From positions 1,451,501-1,515,500 of the forward strand of contig NZ_CP070982.1 in assembly GCF_018417595.1 (NCBI RefSeq): a stretch of 64,000 nt of DNA, written 5' to 3'. This document shows, in pieces, positions 36,064 to 45,400 of the stretch. The notes under the pieces were generated by a model. The model was given only the letters and a program-made list of their open reading frames with translations, had not been told where the DNA came from and ran no database searches. The position numbers were made by a program, and so were the translations under genes. The stretch comes from Pseudomonas entomophila (GTDB lineage Bacteria > Pseudomonadota > Gammaproteobacteria > Pseudomonadales > Pseudomonadaceae). The stretch's first letter is position 1. Each line of letters opens with the position of its first letter.

Positions 36064-36996
36064 ATGGACCTGCTCAACGCTATCCGCAGCTACATCAAGG
36101 TGGTCGAGGCCGGCAGCATCGCAGGCGGTGCCCGTGCGCTCGGGATCAGCCCGGCGGCAGTCAGCCAGACCCTGGCCCGGCTCGAGGCGCACCTGCAGGT
36201 CCGTCTGCTGTCGCGCACCACCCGCAGCATGGCCTTGACCGCCGCTGGCAGTCTCTACTACGAGCGCGTCCGTGAGATCGATCGCGACCTCGCAAGGGCC
36301 GAACAGGCATTGAGCACGCCCGATAGCGAACCCCAGGGGCGCCTGTGCATCGCCTCGACCTCGGCTTTCGGTCGGCACATACTGGCGCCAATGATTCCGG
36401 CCTTTGCCGCGCGCTATCCGCAGCTTTCAATAGAGTTGGTAACGACTGATCGCAAGGTCAACCACGCCCGCGAGGATATCGATGTCAGCCTGCGCATCAC
36501 GCCGCAGCTAGAGGATAACCTGCTGGCCCGGCACATCGCGCGCATCCCCTTCATCTGCTGCGCATCGCCCGGCTACCTGGCCAGCGCCGGTTGGCCGGAC
36601 AGCCCCGAGGCCCTGCGCGATCATCGGTGCCTGGTGTTCCGCTACCCGGTGGACGGGCGGTTCCTGCCCTGGGGCTTCGTACGCGATGGGCTGCGCTTCG
36701 AAGCCCCCTTCGGCCCGGTGCTGATCAGCGATGACATCGATGCCTTGACCCAGATGGCCTTGAACGATGGCGGTATCACCCGCCTGGCCGAGTTCATCGT
36801 TCGCCCGCACCTGGATGCCGGTCGCCTGGTGCCATTGTTCGAATTCAGTGCTCACGGCCAGCAGGCCTATGCCCAGACCGAACCCATGGATGTGTACCTG
36901 TGCCTGGTCGATCGCTTCGCGATGACGACCAAGGTCCGGGCGTTCATGACGTATCTGGAAGAACAGCTCGGCGACACCTGGCGCGTGCAGGCATGA
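36064..36996 (+). CDS. LysR-family transcriptional regulator
   Basis: A 310-residue regulator with the LysR helix-turn-helix at the N-terminus (SYIKVVEAGSIAGGARALGI, then SPAAVSQTLARLEAHLQVRL) and a periplasmic-binding-like effector domain. ATG 36064 has AGGGAA at a good distance; an in-frame ATG lies seven codons upstream. It is divergent from the DUF2798 gene, 117 bases away, the usual arrangement of a LysR protein and its target. Effector unknown. Confidence 0.87.
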   Translation: MDLLNAIRSYIKVVEAGSIAGGARALGISPAAVSQTLARLEAHLQVRLLSRTTRSMALTAAGSLYYERVREIDRDLARAEQALSTPDSEPQGRLCIASTSAFGRHILAPMIPAFAARYPQLSIELVTTDRKVNHAREDIDVSLRITPQLEDNLLARHIARIPFICCASPGYLASAGWPDSPEALRDHRCLVFRYPVDGRFLPWGFVRDGLRFEAPFGPVLISDDIDALTQMALNDGGITRLAEFIVRPHLDAGRLVPLFEFSAHGQQAYAQTEPMDVYLCLVDRFAMTTKVRAFMTYLEEQLGDTWRVQA

Positions 36997-37026
36997 AAAA
37001 ACCGCCCGAAGGCGGTTTTTTCATGC
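36991..37026. terminator. Bidirectional terminator between the LysR and FadL-like genes
   Basis: GCATGAAAAAACCGCC and GGCGGTTTTTTCATGC are exact inverted arms around a CGAA loop. T-runs on both strands serve the convergent genes. The left arm contains the LysR stop codon. Confidence 0.93.
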
Positions 37027-37038
37027 AGCGCGAGCGAA

Positions 37039-38301
37039 TCAGAAGCGGTAGGTGAGGGAAGCACCGAGGCCGTGAGCGCTGTTTTCGTACTTGGCCTGGT
37101 AAGTACCCTTGGTCGGGCTTGCCAGGTTGACCTTGGTGTCTTCTTCCCACAGGTAGGAGTATGCCACGTCGATGGTCATATCGTCGTTCGGGCTCCAGCC
37201 GGCACCCAGGCTGAAGATCTTGCGATCGCCAGTAGGGATGCGTGGTGAACGGTCGTGGTTGTTGGTCGGCGACTGGTCGACAGAGAAACCAGTGCGCAGG
37301 GTCCACTCCTTGTTCACCTTGTACGAGGCGCCGATGGCGCCGGCCCAGGTGTCGTGCCAGTTCTGCTCTTCGGTGATGGTGCCGAACTGCGCGCGCAACG
37401 CTGCCGGAACATCGTTGTTCACCGTGATGTCCTTCAGGCGGCTCCAGCGCGTCCAGGTGGTGCCTGCGTACAGGGTCCACTGGTCGTCGAGCTCGTGGGT
37501 GACCGAGAAGTCCACCGACTCAGGGGTCTTGATCTTCAGGTCGGCATCGAACTTGCTGCCGCTGTAGGGACCGATGAGTGCGTTGTTGATCTTGGTCTTG
37601 CCTTCGAGCTTGTAGTCCACCATCGAGTGGTAGGTCAGGCCGAGGCGGGTGTGATCGGTGGCCTGGACCAGGATGCCGATGTTGTAGCCGACCGCAGTGT
37701 CGTCACCCTTGATCTTCACTTCACCATCGTTGCGACCCGGGGTGCGCGGGTTGATGGTGTTCGAGCCCAGCTCGCCCTTGATGCGGTTGATGGTCGGACC
37801 GAAGCCGATCGAAACCTTGTCGTTGAAGGCGTAGCTGACGGTGGGCTGGAAGGTTACCACTTCGACGTGGCTCTTCTTGCCCCAGTAGCGTGCGGCGTCT
37901 CCACTGCCGTAATCGGTCACCAGGCCGAATGGAACGTACACACCGAAGCCAACGCTCCAGTTGTTGTCCAGCGGCTTGACGTAGTAGCCCATTGGCACAC
38001 CGACGAACGGCACCATGTCACCATCGGTTTCCCCCCCGAGGTTGCTTCCACGGCCCGAAATATCGGATTTGGCAATGACGGCTGCGCCACCCACGGTAAT
38101 TTGCTCGCGCTTCAGGCGCGACATGCCCGCCGGGTTTCCAAAGACCGTGCTGGCATCTTCGGCAGATGAAGAACGACCCGCGAAACCTGTCCCCATGCCG
38201 CTGACACTTTGTTCGTTCAGCGCGAAACCGCTGGCGAGCAAGTGGCTGGAAGCGAGGGCAACGGCAATACCGAGGGAGGTTTTGAGCATTGCTTTTTTCA
38301 T
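37039..38301 (-). CDS. FadL/TodX-family outer-membrane channel
   Basis: A 420-residue outer-membrane porin of the OmpP1/FadL/TodX family. The signal peptide (MKKAMLKTSLGIAVALASSH, ending LLASG) is followed by the hatch with the family signature GFALNEQSVSGMGTGFAGRS and NPAGMSRLKR. The rest is beta strands with the terminal GASLTYRF, whose final Phe is the usual BAM signal. FadL proteins admit long-chain fatty acids or hydrophobic compounds. The P. aeruginosa neighbour of marR-MFS-gpx is a FadL homologue linked to oxylipin export (from memory), so this may be its counterpart. Confidence 0.87.
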   Translation of the reverse strand: MKKAMLKTSLGIAVALASSHLLASGFALNEQSVSGMGTGFAGRSSSAEDASTVFGNPAGMSRLKREQITVGGAAVIAKSDISGRGSNLGGETDGDMVPFVGVPMGYYVKPLDNNWSVGFGVYVPFGLVTDYGSGDAARYWGKKSHVEVVTFQPTVSYAFNDKVSIGFGPTINRIKGELGSNTINPRTPGRNDGEVKIKGDDTAVGYNIGILVQATDHTRLGLTYHSMVDYKLEGKTKINNALIGPYSGSKFDADLKIKTPESVDFSVTHELDDQWTLYAGTTWTRWSRLKDITVNNDVPAALRAQFGTITEEQNWHDTWAGAIGASYKVNKEWTLRTGFSVDQSPTNNHDRSPRIPTGDRKIFSLGAGWSPNDDMTIDVAYSYLWEEDTKVNLASPTKGTYQAKYENSAHGLGASLTYRF

Positions 38302-38447
38302 TATTAGAAACTCCTTGGGATCTCCGGGGCGAAAAGCTACCAACAAATCTCGCTCCACGCTATAGCCTGTATCGCAGGAGATAGAGCTGTTTTGTAGGAC
38401 AATCCTACCAAAATTCCTTTTTTTCCGGTCTTCCAGGGAGATGGCGC

Positions 38448-38930
38448 TCAGGAAGTCTGGGCCAGCATCGGGGTGATGCAGTGGTGCCAGGCGAGGGTGA
38501 AATCGCGTAGCCGCCCTTGAGGGTTGAAGGTCTGTCGCCAGATTCTCGCCAACCCCAACAAGTCGTCGGCGGGCGGCAAGGGGGAGGCCTGTTCTTCGAT
38601 CAGCATCCAGGCGATAGCCGTGGCGTAGCGCAGATTGACGGTCAGTTCCAGGTGCGGGCCGCCGAGGAAGGCGTGCTGGCTTGCCAGGCCTCGGACCAGG
38701 CTGGCGAGTTCGGGGTCGCGGGCGAGAAAATCGTCCCACACCGATTGATGGCGTTGTTCACCGATGCGGTACAGGCCATGGCCGCGGCGATCATGCAGTG
38801 CCGAGCCCAGCGCCGACTGGCTTGCGGCAACGCCCAGTAACAAAGCTTCGGCGCTTTCAGAGTGGCGGTTCAGGTAGATCAGGGTTGGCCGGATCACATA
38901 TCGGCTCAACTCGGTCGCAGCGATGCCCAT
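38448..38930 (-). CDS. Conserved-looking protein of unknown function
   Basis: A 160-residue, mostly helical cytoplasmic protein beginning MGIAATELSRYVIRPTLIYL. Further features are SAEALLLGVAASQSALG, HGLYRIGEQRHQSVWDDFL and DLTVNLRY-like text (HLELTVNLRYATAIAWMLIE). The start and the middle resemble phage-like structural or lysozyme-helper proteins only faintly, so no family is assigned. It lies upstream of, and in the same direction as, the FadL-like gene. Confidence 0.6.
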   Translation of the reverse strand: MGIAATELSRYVIRPTLIYLNRHSESAEALLLGVAASQSALGSALHDRRGHGLYRIGEQRHQSVWDDFLARDPELASLVRGLASQHAFLGGPHLELTVNLRYATAIAWMLIEEQASPLPPADDLLGLARIWRQTFNPQGRLRDFTLAWHHCITPMLAQTS

Positions 38931-39102
38931 GATGCCCTCGCCCAGGATGCCCTTGTTATGGAAAGGGCCGACGGGCGCTGGAGCTTGGCAGCTGGTGAGT
39001 GGTCAGGCCCGCCGGAAGCGACCGCAGCCGCTCGAGTTGAAGTGTAGTGTGATAATCGTGGTGTAAAGGGCTGTTTTTAAATCGATTGCTGCCTGAGGGT
39101 GC

Positions 39103-39116
39103 GGGGTATATGCCCG
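39103..39116. promoter_or_regulatory. Possible third MarR-type operator
   Basis: GGGGTATATGCCCG matches 12 of 14 bases of the palindrome before the MFS gene. It lies in the 260-base gap 38931-39190, about 170 bases upstream of the minus-strand gene at 38448-38930. Nothing else is recognised in that gap. Confidence 0.35.
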
Positions 39117-39190
39117 CAGGCAATTAAGCCGGGTCCCTTCAGGCTGCTTGATGGGGCATGCATTCATGGTGTGAATCTGCCGCCATTCGT

Positions 39191-39415
39191 TCATGCGGTC
39201 AGCGATTGGCGGGTGCGATCGATCACGGCCTGGAGCGGTTCAGCACGGGTGTACTGGTCCGGGTAGAGGCGCTCGGAGTGGCAGGCGATGCCATGTTCGT
39301 CGACCAGGGTGAAGCTGAAACTGCCCTTGCGTGGGGCAACGATAAGGCACTTCAGCGGAGCGAAGGCTTTGGAAAGGGTGCCGAAGGCAACCTGGATCTG
39401 TTGATGGTTACTCAT
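39191..39415 (-). CDS. Small DUF3509-like protein
   Basis: A 74-residue protein from ATG 39415. It has the shape of the small Pseudomonas DUF3509 proteins: FAPLKCLIVAPRKGSFSFTL followed by a short strand VDEHGIACHSERLY and a C-terminal helix AVIDRTRQSLTA. Family assignment is by resemblance only and function is unknown. A start 15 codons upstream is possible but less likely. Confidence 0.5.
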   Translation of the reverse strand: MSNHQQIQVAFGTLSKAFAPLKCLIVAPRKGSFSFTLVDEHGIACHSERLYPDQYTRAEPLQAVIDRTRQSLTA

Positions 39416-40344
39416 AGTGTTGGATGTTCCTGCGTAAGACACGGCTTTTGATCCGTGCACAATAGAAACGTTCCAGTGACATCTTTATTAAGGAGATGCA
39501 GAACCTGACTGGAACAGGGCAGCCAGAGGGGCGCATGCAATAGGTGGCGCTGGGCTGACTGGTAGGTACGACAGAAGGCAGGCAGCACACCGGGGCCAGG
39601 GTTCGAGGCGCCGGGGAAGATCCTGATCAATCTGAAACGTGATTCGTGCTTGAGCAGCGTGAGCCGCCGAGTGAATCATCGAATGGGCCGGTCCTGATGG
39701 GGCAGCGCTGGGCTGCAAGGACTGAGTGGCCAGAATTGACTTTCAGCTGGGTACTAACAGGGCGCAACCCTACACGAATGATTCGGGGGTTGCAAGTTTT
39801 TGATGTTTGTTGCGCGAAGCCGACCATTATGTCGCTTCCAGAGGCTGCTGTGAAGAGGGGCGAATACCCCGGTAATCCCTCGAATGTACCGATTTCGTGC
39901 ATGGACGTGCCGTTTGATGGTGCACTTGTACACATTCGGGCGACGACTTGTAACCCCCTTGCAACAGGTTGTGGATGACTCGCCAATGCCTTGACTGGGG
40001 GCTTAAGTCAATGAAAAAAAACACTAATTTTTGCTGGTGAAAAAATCGACAGTTTGACTGAAAGCCCCATTTCACAGGGGTTTGCGGGCTGTGTAGAGTG
40101 GTTGTCCACCGAGTTATCCACAGCTTCTGTGGATTGTCCCGTGCGCTTGCTCTAGGACGGGCGTGCCAGCAGTTTCATGAACTGTCCGACAATCGGGTTC
40201 CAGGCTGGAAGTCACACGTGGGCAGCTGTGAAACGTCAAGAAAAAAACATTGAAGATTTTTTTGCGTGGCCAAAAGTCGAGCACGTCACGAACACGAAAA
40301 AGGAGTAGAGTTGCGCGCCTCTCGAGTCACCATCGCTGTCGGTC
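39416..40344. other. Long gene-free spacer with DnaA-box-like cluster
   Basis: 929 bases without a credible gene. Contents: a hairpin with T-run at 39764-39798; an AT-rich stretch at 40010-40050; and DnaA-box-like sites, namely a perfect TTATCCACA at 40114-40122 with TTGTCCACC at 40102-40110 and TGTGGATTG at 40128-40136 close by, and TGTGGATGA at 39970-39978. An inverted TCACA-N10-TGTGA lies at 40212-40231. No Rep or partition gene adjoins, so this is not an obvious origin; a DnaA-titrating or regulatory site is possible. Confidence 0.55.
39764..39798 (+). terminator. Possible terminator or small-RNA end
   Basis: GCAACCC ... GGGTTGC with an inner CGAA/TTCG pair, followed by AAGTTTTT. No plus-strand gene ends here, so if real it would close an unannotated transcript. 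Confidence 0.35.
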
Positions 40345-40749
40345 ATGAAGCTTCGCGGTAAACACCTCGCCAGTCCTGTTGCATCCTCTGTGCTGTCATC
40401 CCCAAGACGTTTTTCCCTGAAAGTGGCCCTGTGGCTGCTCGACAACCCGCGCCTAGGTGACAAGCCCAGCGTCAAGCACCTGGCCGGGCGCCTGCTCAAG
40501 CAGCCGGCGCGCCAGGGCGTGGTGGTGGCCCAGAGCCGTCTGGGCCAGATGCTTTGCCATGACTGCGGCAACGCTCGGGACCGGCGTATCGGCCATGAAC
40601 TGTTGCGCCAGGCCGCACGTGCCGGTGACCGCCGTGCGCAACTGGAATACGGCCGGTTGTGCCAGGCGCAGGAGCCGGAGCAGGCCCGTTACTGGCTGGA
40701 ACTGGCGGCGGGGCAGGGATCGCAGGAGGCCCGGCGGTTGTTGCTGTAG
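40345..40749 (+). CDS. Sel1-like repeat protein
   Basis: A 134-residue, very basic protein with two Sel1-type alpha/alpha repeats in its C-terminal half (GHELLRQAARAGDRRAQLEY, then ARYWLELAAGQGSQEARRLL). Sel1 repeats mediate protein contacts. No signal peptide is evident; the N-terminus is Arg/Ser-rich. The start codon lacks a good ribosome site. Its TAG stop lies within the first bases of a REP element. Confidence 0.68.
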   Translation: MKLRGKHLASPVASSVLSSPRRFSLKVALWLLDNPRLGDKPSVKHLAGRLLKQPARQGVVVAQSRLGQMLCHDCGNARDRRIGHELLRQAARAGDRRAQLEYGRLCQAQEPEQARYWLELAAGQGSQEARRLLL

Positions 40750-40943
40750 GAGCGGATTCATCCGCGATGCGCCGCTTGGGCGGCGCTCGATTGCACACGC
40801 TCAACACCTCTGCCGGCGAGCACCTTACGGCCCTGACAGTTCGCAATCTTGGGTGGTAGTCCTAGGCGCCCGCCGAGGGTGTGATGGGACCATCGGGACC
40901 GAGCGCCGCCACGCGGCGCATCGCGGATGAATCCGCTCCTACA
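40745..40943. repeat. Widely spaced inverted REP pair, core AGGAGCGGATTCATCCGCG
   Basis: TGTAGGAGCGGATTCATCCG starts within the stop codon of the Sel1-like gene; the exact inverse ends at 40943. A second inner pair (GCGCCGC/GCGGCGC type) is also inverted, and the central 100 bases are unlike the other REP copies. No gene is seen in the rest of the gap to 41025. Confidence 0.8.
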
Positions 40944-41025
40944 CACAGCCATGCCTGGTAACAGGCAGCTTCGCAGCCAGGCTGATAAGCTGCGCAGCAA
41001 TCGTCAACGTTAGATCGGGGTAAGC

Positions 41026-42498
41026 ATGACAGTGGATCTGACCAGCATTCTGCTGGGCTTGGTGGCCGGCGCGGTGCCCTGCCTGGGTTGGGTCATGCAG
41101 GTGCAGCGTGGTCAGGGCGCGCGCAGGGCCGAGCAGGCGCTGCTCGAGGAGCGCCTGAACGCCGCGCAGATGGCCCAGGCCGGGTTGCAGGCGCAACTGG
41201 AGGCCGGGCGCGACGAGATCAGCGACCTCAGTGAGGCCAACACCGTCAAGCAGACCCAGCTCGCCGCCCAGGGCCGTGAGCTCGAATTGCTGCAGATCGA
41301 CCGTGACAACGCTCGCGACGCCGCCCACGCCTGGAGCCTGGAGCGCGCCAACCGTGAAGCCGAGCTGCGTCGCCTGGAGGCGCAAGCCGCGCGTCTTGAA
41401 GCCGAATTGCGCGAGCAGCAGGAGAGTCACCAGCAACGCCTTGAAGACCTGCAGCAGGCGCGTGACACCCTGCGTGCCCAGTTCGCCGAGATGGCGACGA
41501 AGATCTTCGACGAGCGCGAGCAGCGATTCGCCCAGACCAGCCAGCAGCACCTGGGGCAATTGCTCGATCCGCTAAAGGAGCGTATCCAGGCGTTCGAAAA
41601 GCGCGTCGAGGAAAGCTACCAGCAGGAGGCCCGCGAGCGCTTTTCCCTGGGCAAGGAGCTCGAACGCCTGCAGCAACTCAACCTGCGCCTCTGCGACGAA
41701 GCCACCAACCTCACCCAGGCGCTCAAGGGCCAGAAGACCCAGGGCAACTGGGGCGAGCTGATCCTCGAGCGGGTGCTGGAGCATGCTGGCCTGGAAAAGG
41801 GCCGCGAGTACCAGACACAAGTCAGCCTCAAGAGCGCCGATGGCGAGCGCTTCCAGCCCGATGTGTTGATCATGCTGCCCGGTGACAAGCAGGTGGTGGT
41901 CGACGCCAAGGTGAGCCTCACCGCCTACCAGCAGTTCGTCGGTAGCAACGACGAGACTGCGCTCAAGCAGCACGTGCAGTCCCTGCGCAACCATGTCAAA
42001 GGCTTGTCGAGCAAGGACTACAACCGCCTGGACGGGTTGCACAGCCTGGACTTCGTCTTGCTCTTCGTGCCGATCGAGGCAGCCTTCTCGGCGGCCCTGC
42101 AGGCCGAGCCCAACCTGTTCCAGGAAGCCTTCGACCGGCAGATCGTGATCGTCAGCCCGACCACCCTGCTGGCCACCCTGCGGGTCATCGACAGCCTGTG
42201 GAAGCAGGAACGCCAGAGCCAGAACGCCCGCGAGATCGCCGAGCGTGCCGGCTGGCTGTATGACAAGTTCGTGCTGTTCATCCAGGACCTGGACGAACTG
42301 GGTGCGCGCCTCACCCAGGTGGACAAGGCCTACGCCGCGGCGCGCAACAAACTCTGCGAAGGGCGCGGCAACCTGGTCAGCCGCAGCGAACAGCTCAAGC
42401 TGCTCGGTGCCCGCGCCAGCAAGAGCCTGCCCAGCGAGCTGATCGAACGGGCGCTGGCGGACGAAGCGGTTACTGAACCAGGCTCAGATGCCGATTGA
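41026..42498 (+). CDS. rmuC: DNA recombination protein RmuC
   Basis: A 490-residue protein with an N-terminal membrane anchor (TSILLGLVAGAVPCLGWVMQ), a long coiled coil (about residues 28-215) and the RmuC nuclease-like domain: NWGELILERVLEHAGLEKGR, PDVLIMLPGDKQVVVDAKVS and LLFVPIEAAFSAALQ. RmuC restrains inversions and is thought to act on DNA structures at repeats; the PD-(D/E)xK-like set D..VDAK is visible. Its 3' end overlaps the convergent kinase gene by 29 bases. Confidence 0.9.
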   Translation: MTVDLTSILLGLVAGAVPCLGWVMQVQRGQGARRAEQALLEERLNAAQMAQAGLQAQLEAGRDEISDLSEANTVKQTQLAAQGRELELLQIDRDNARDAAHAWSLERANREAELRRLEAQAARLEAELREQQESHQQRLEDLQQARDTLRAQFAEMATKIFDEREQRFAQTSQQHLGQLLDPLKERIQAFEKRVEESYQQEARERFSLGKELERLQQLNLRLCDEATNLTQALKGQKTQGNWGELILERVLEHAGLEKGREYQTQVSLKSADGERFQPDVLIMLPGDKQVVVDAKVSLTAYQQFVGSNDETALKQHVQSLRNHVKGLSSKDYNRLDGLHSLDFVLLFVPIEAAFSAALQAEPNLFQEAFDRQIVIVSPTTLLATLRVIDSLWKQERQSQNAREIAERAGWLYDKFVLFIQDLDELGARLTQVDKAYAAARNKLCEGRGNLVSRSEQLKLLGARASKSLPSELIERALADEAVTEPGSDAD

Positions 42499-45400
42499 GC
42501 AGGGCGCGCAAGGCGGCCGGCTTGACCGGTTTGGCGAGGTAGTCGAGGCCGGCGGCGTGGACCATGGCGATGGTTTCGTTGCGCCCGTCGGCACTGATCA
42601 CCACGCCCGGCACAGGCTCACCCAGGCGCGCGCGTAGCCAACCCATCAAGCCAGTCCCGGTCTCGCCGTCGTCCAGGTGGTAGTCCACCAAAGCCAGGTG
42701 CGGGCGCAGGCCGTCGGCCAACAGCGCCTCGCATTCAGCCTGGTTGCGCGCGGTCCACACTTTGCAGCCCCAGCGACCGAGCAGGCTGTTCATGCCGATC
42801 AGGATGCTGTCTTCGTTGTCGACACACAGCACCTGCAACCCGGCCAGGGGCTGGCCGGCCTGCTCCACGGGGGGCACGGCGGCGGGCGCCGGGCTGCGGG
42901 CGATCGGCACGCTGACGCGGAACACGCTGCCTTTGCCTGGCCATGAGCGCACTTCCAGCTGATGCCCCAGTACCCGGCACAGGCCATCGGCAATCGCCAG
43001 GCCCAGGCCCAGGCCTTTTTCGGCGCGGGTCTGGTGGCTGTCCAGGCGCTTGAACTCCTGGAAGATCACCTGCAGCTTGTCGTCGGCGATGCCCGGGCCG
43101 CGGTCCCACACCTCCAGCCACAGGTGCTCGCCCTGGCGCCGCACGCCAAGCAGCAGCGGGCTCTTGCCGTAGCGCAGGGCGTTTGTGAGGAAGTTCTGCA
43201 GGATCCGGCGCAGCAGTTTCATGTCGCTGTCGACCCGCAGCCGACTGCCGCGCAGGCGGAACTCCAGGCCTTTCTCGGCGGCCAGCACCTTGAACTCGGC
43301 GCCCAGGGTGTCGAACAGCTCGTTGAGGGCGAAGGGCTTGACGTCCGGGGTGACCTTGCCGTTTTCCAGGCGCGAGATGTCCAGCAGGTCGCTGATCAGC
43401 TCTTCGGCCGAGCGCAGCGAGCTGTCCATGTGCTGCACCAGTTGCTGGGCTTCATCGTTCATGCCTTCGGCCTGCTGCGACAGGGCCGCGGAGAACAGCC
43501 GCGCGGCATTGAGCGGTTGCATCAGGTCATGGCTGACGGCGGCGAGGAAGCGGGTCTTCGACTGGCTGACCGCCTCGGCGCGGCTCTTGGCTTCGGACAG
43601 CGCCTGGTTGAGCTGCGACAGTTCGTGGGTACGCTCGGCGACCCGCTGTTCCAGGCTTTCGTTGGAGTCGCGCAGCGCTTGTTCGGCTTCGCGGAACGGG
43701 GTGATGTCGGTGAAGCTCATGACGAAGCCGCCACCGGGCATCGGGTTGCCGATCAGTTCGATCACCCGGCCATTGGGGAACAGCCGTTCGGAGGAGTGGG
43801 CGCGGCCTTGGCGCATCCAGTGCAGGCGCCGGGCCACATGGACCTGGGCCTCGCCCGGGCCGCACAGGCCGCGCTCGGCGTTGTAGCGGATGATGTCGGC
43901 GATCGGCCGGCCGACGCTGATCAGGCCGTCGGGGTAGTTGAACAGCTCCAGGTAGCGGCGGTTCCAGGCCACCAGGCGCAGGTTCTGATCCACCACGCTG
44001 ATGCCCTGGTTGATGTTCTCGATGGCGCCTTGCAGCAGGGCGCGGTTGAACTGCAGCACCTCGCTGGCCTCGTCGGCGATGCGCACCACGTCCTCGAGCT
44101 GCATCTCGCGGCCTTCGATGGCCGCCTTGACCACTGCGCGGGTGGAGGAGGTGCCGAGCACCCCGGCGAGCAGGCGCTCGGTGTGTTCGATCCAGTCGCC
44201 GTCGGCGTTCTGGTTGGGGTTGAAGCCCTTGCCCTGGCGGTAGGCGAAGCGGATGAAACTCTGCCGTGCGCGCTCTTCGCCGACGAAGCGCGCGGCGAGC
44301 TTGAGCAGGTCGTCGATCTGTACCGCCAGCAGCGGTTTGCTGGAGGGGCGGGCGCTGGTCTGCTGGCCGATGAAGCGGCCGGCCTGCCAGTGCTCGGAGA
44401 CCCGCGTGCGCGACAGGATCGACACCCAGGCGAACAGCGTGAAGTTGCCCGCCAGCGACAGCACCACGCCTTGGGTGAGCGGTGTGATCGGTAGGTTCAG
44501 CGGGTTGCCGTGCAGCCAGGCCAGGCCTGGGAACAGCGACAGCGACCAGCCCAGGCTGTGGGCGGTGATGGGCAGGACCAGGGTGTAGAACCACAGGAAG
44601 ATGCCGGTGGCGAGGCCGGCGAACACGCCGCGGCGGTTGGCCTGTTTCCAGTACAGCGCGCCGAGCATCGCGGGGGTCAGCTGGGTGACCGCGGCGAAGG
44701 CGATCTGGCCGATGGTCGCCAGGCTTGCGGTGGAGCCCAGCAGGCGGTAGCTGACGTAGGCCAGCAACAGGATCACCACGATGGTCACCCGGCGCACCGA
44801 GAGCATCCAGTGGCGGAACGCCTCGAACGGCCGCTCGGCGTTGTTGCGCCGCAACAGCCAGGGCAGCAGCATGTCGTTGGAGACCATGGTCGACAGCGCC
44901 ACCGCCTCGACGATGACCATGCCGGTGGCCGCCGAGGCGCCGCCGATGAAGGCCAGCAGCGCCAGGCTCGGATGCGCTTCGGCCAGCGGCAGGCTGATCA
45001 CGAACGAGTCGGAGATCACCGTGCCCGGCAGCAGCATCTGCCCGGCCAGGGCAATGGGCACCACGAACAGCGCGGCCAGCGCCAGGTACAGCGGGAACAC
45101 CCAGCGCGCCAGACGCATGTCCTGGGGCTCGATGTTCTCCACCACGGTGACGTGGAACTGCCGTGGCAGGCAGATGATCGCCATCATCGCCACGGCGGTC
45201 TGCACCACCATCGACGGCCAGTTGATGGTCTCCTGCCAGTAGCTTTCCAGGTGCACCGACTGGCGCGCCTGGGTGAACAGGTCGTCGAAGCCGTCATACA
45301 GGTTGAACACCACGAAGGCGCCCACGGCGAGAAACGCCAGCAGCTTGACCAGCGACTCGAAGGCGATGGCCAGGACCATGCCGCGGTGGTGCTCGGTAAC

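Noticed and set aside
39960..40140. A true replication origin
   Set aside because: No dnaA, rnpA, dnaN, rep or par genes nearby; only DnaA-box-like sites. Kept as a finding, not called as an origin.
40212..40231. CRP/Vfr-type operator
   Set aside because: The half sites are in the order TCACA-N10-TGTGA, the reverse of the usual arrangement and wrongly spaced.
40745..40943. CRISPR array from regularly inverted repeats
   Set aside because: Only two inverted REP units with no series of direct repeats and spacers; no cas genes anywhere in the window.
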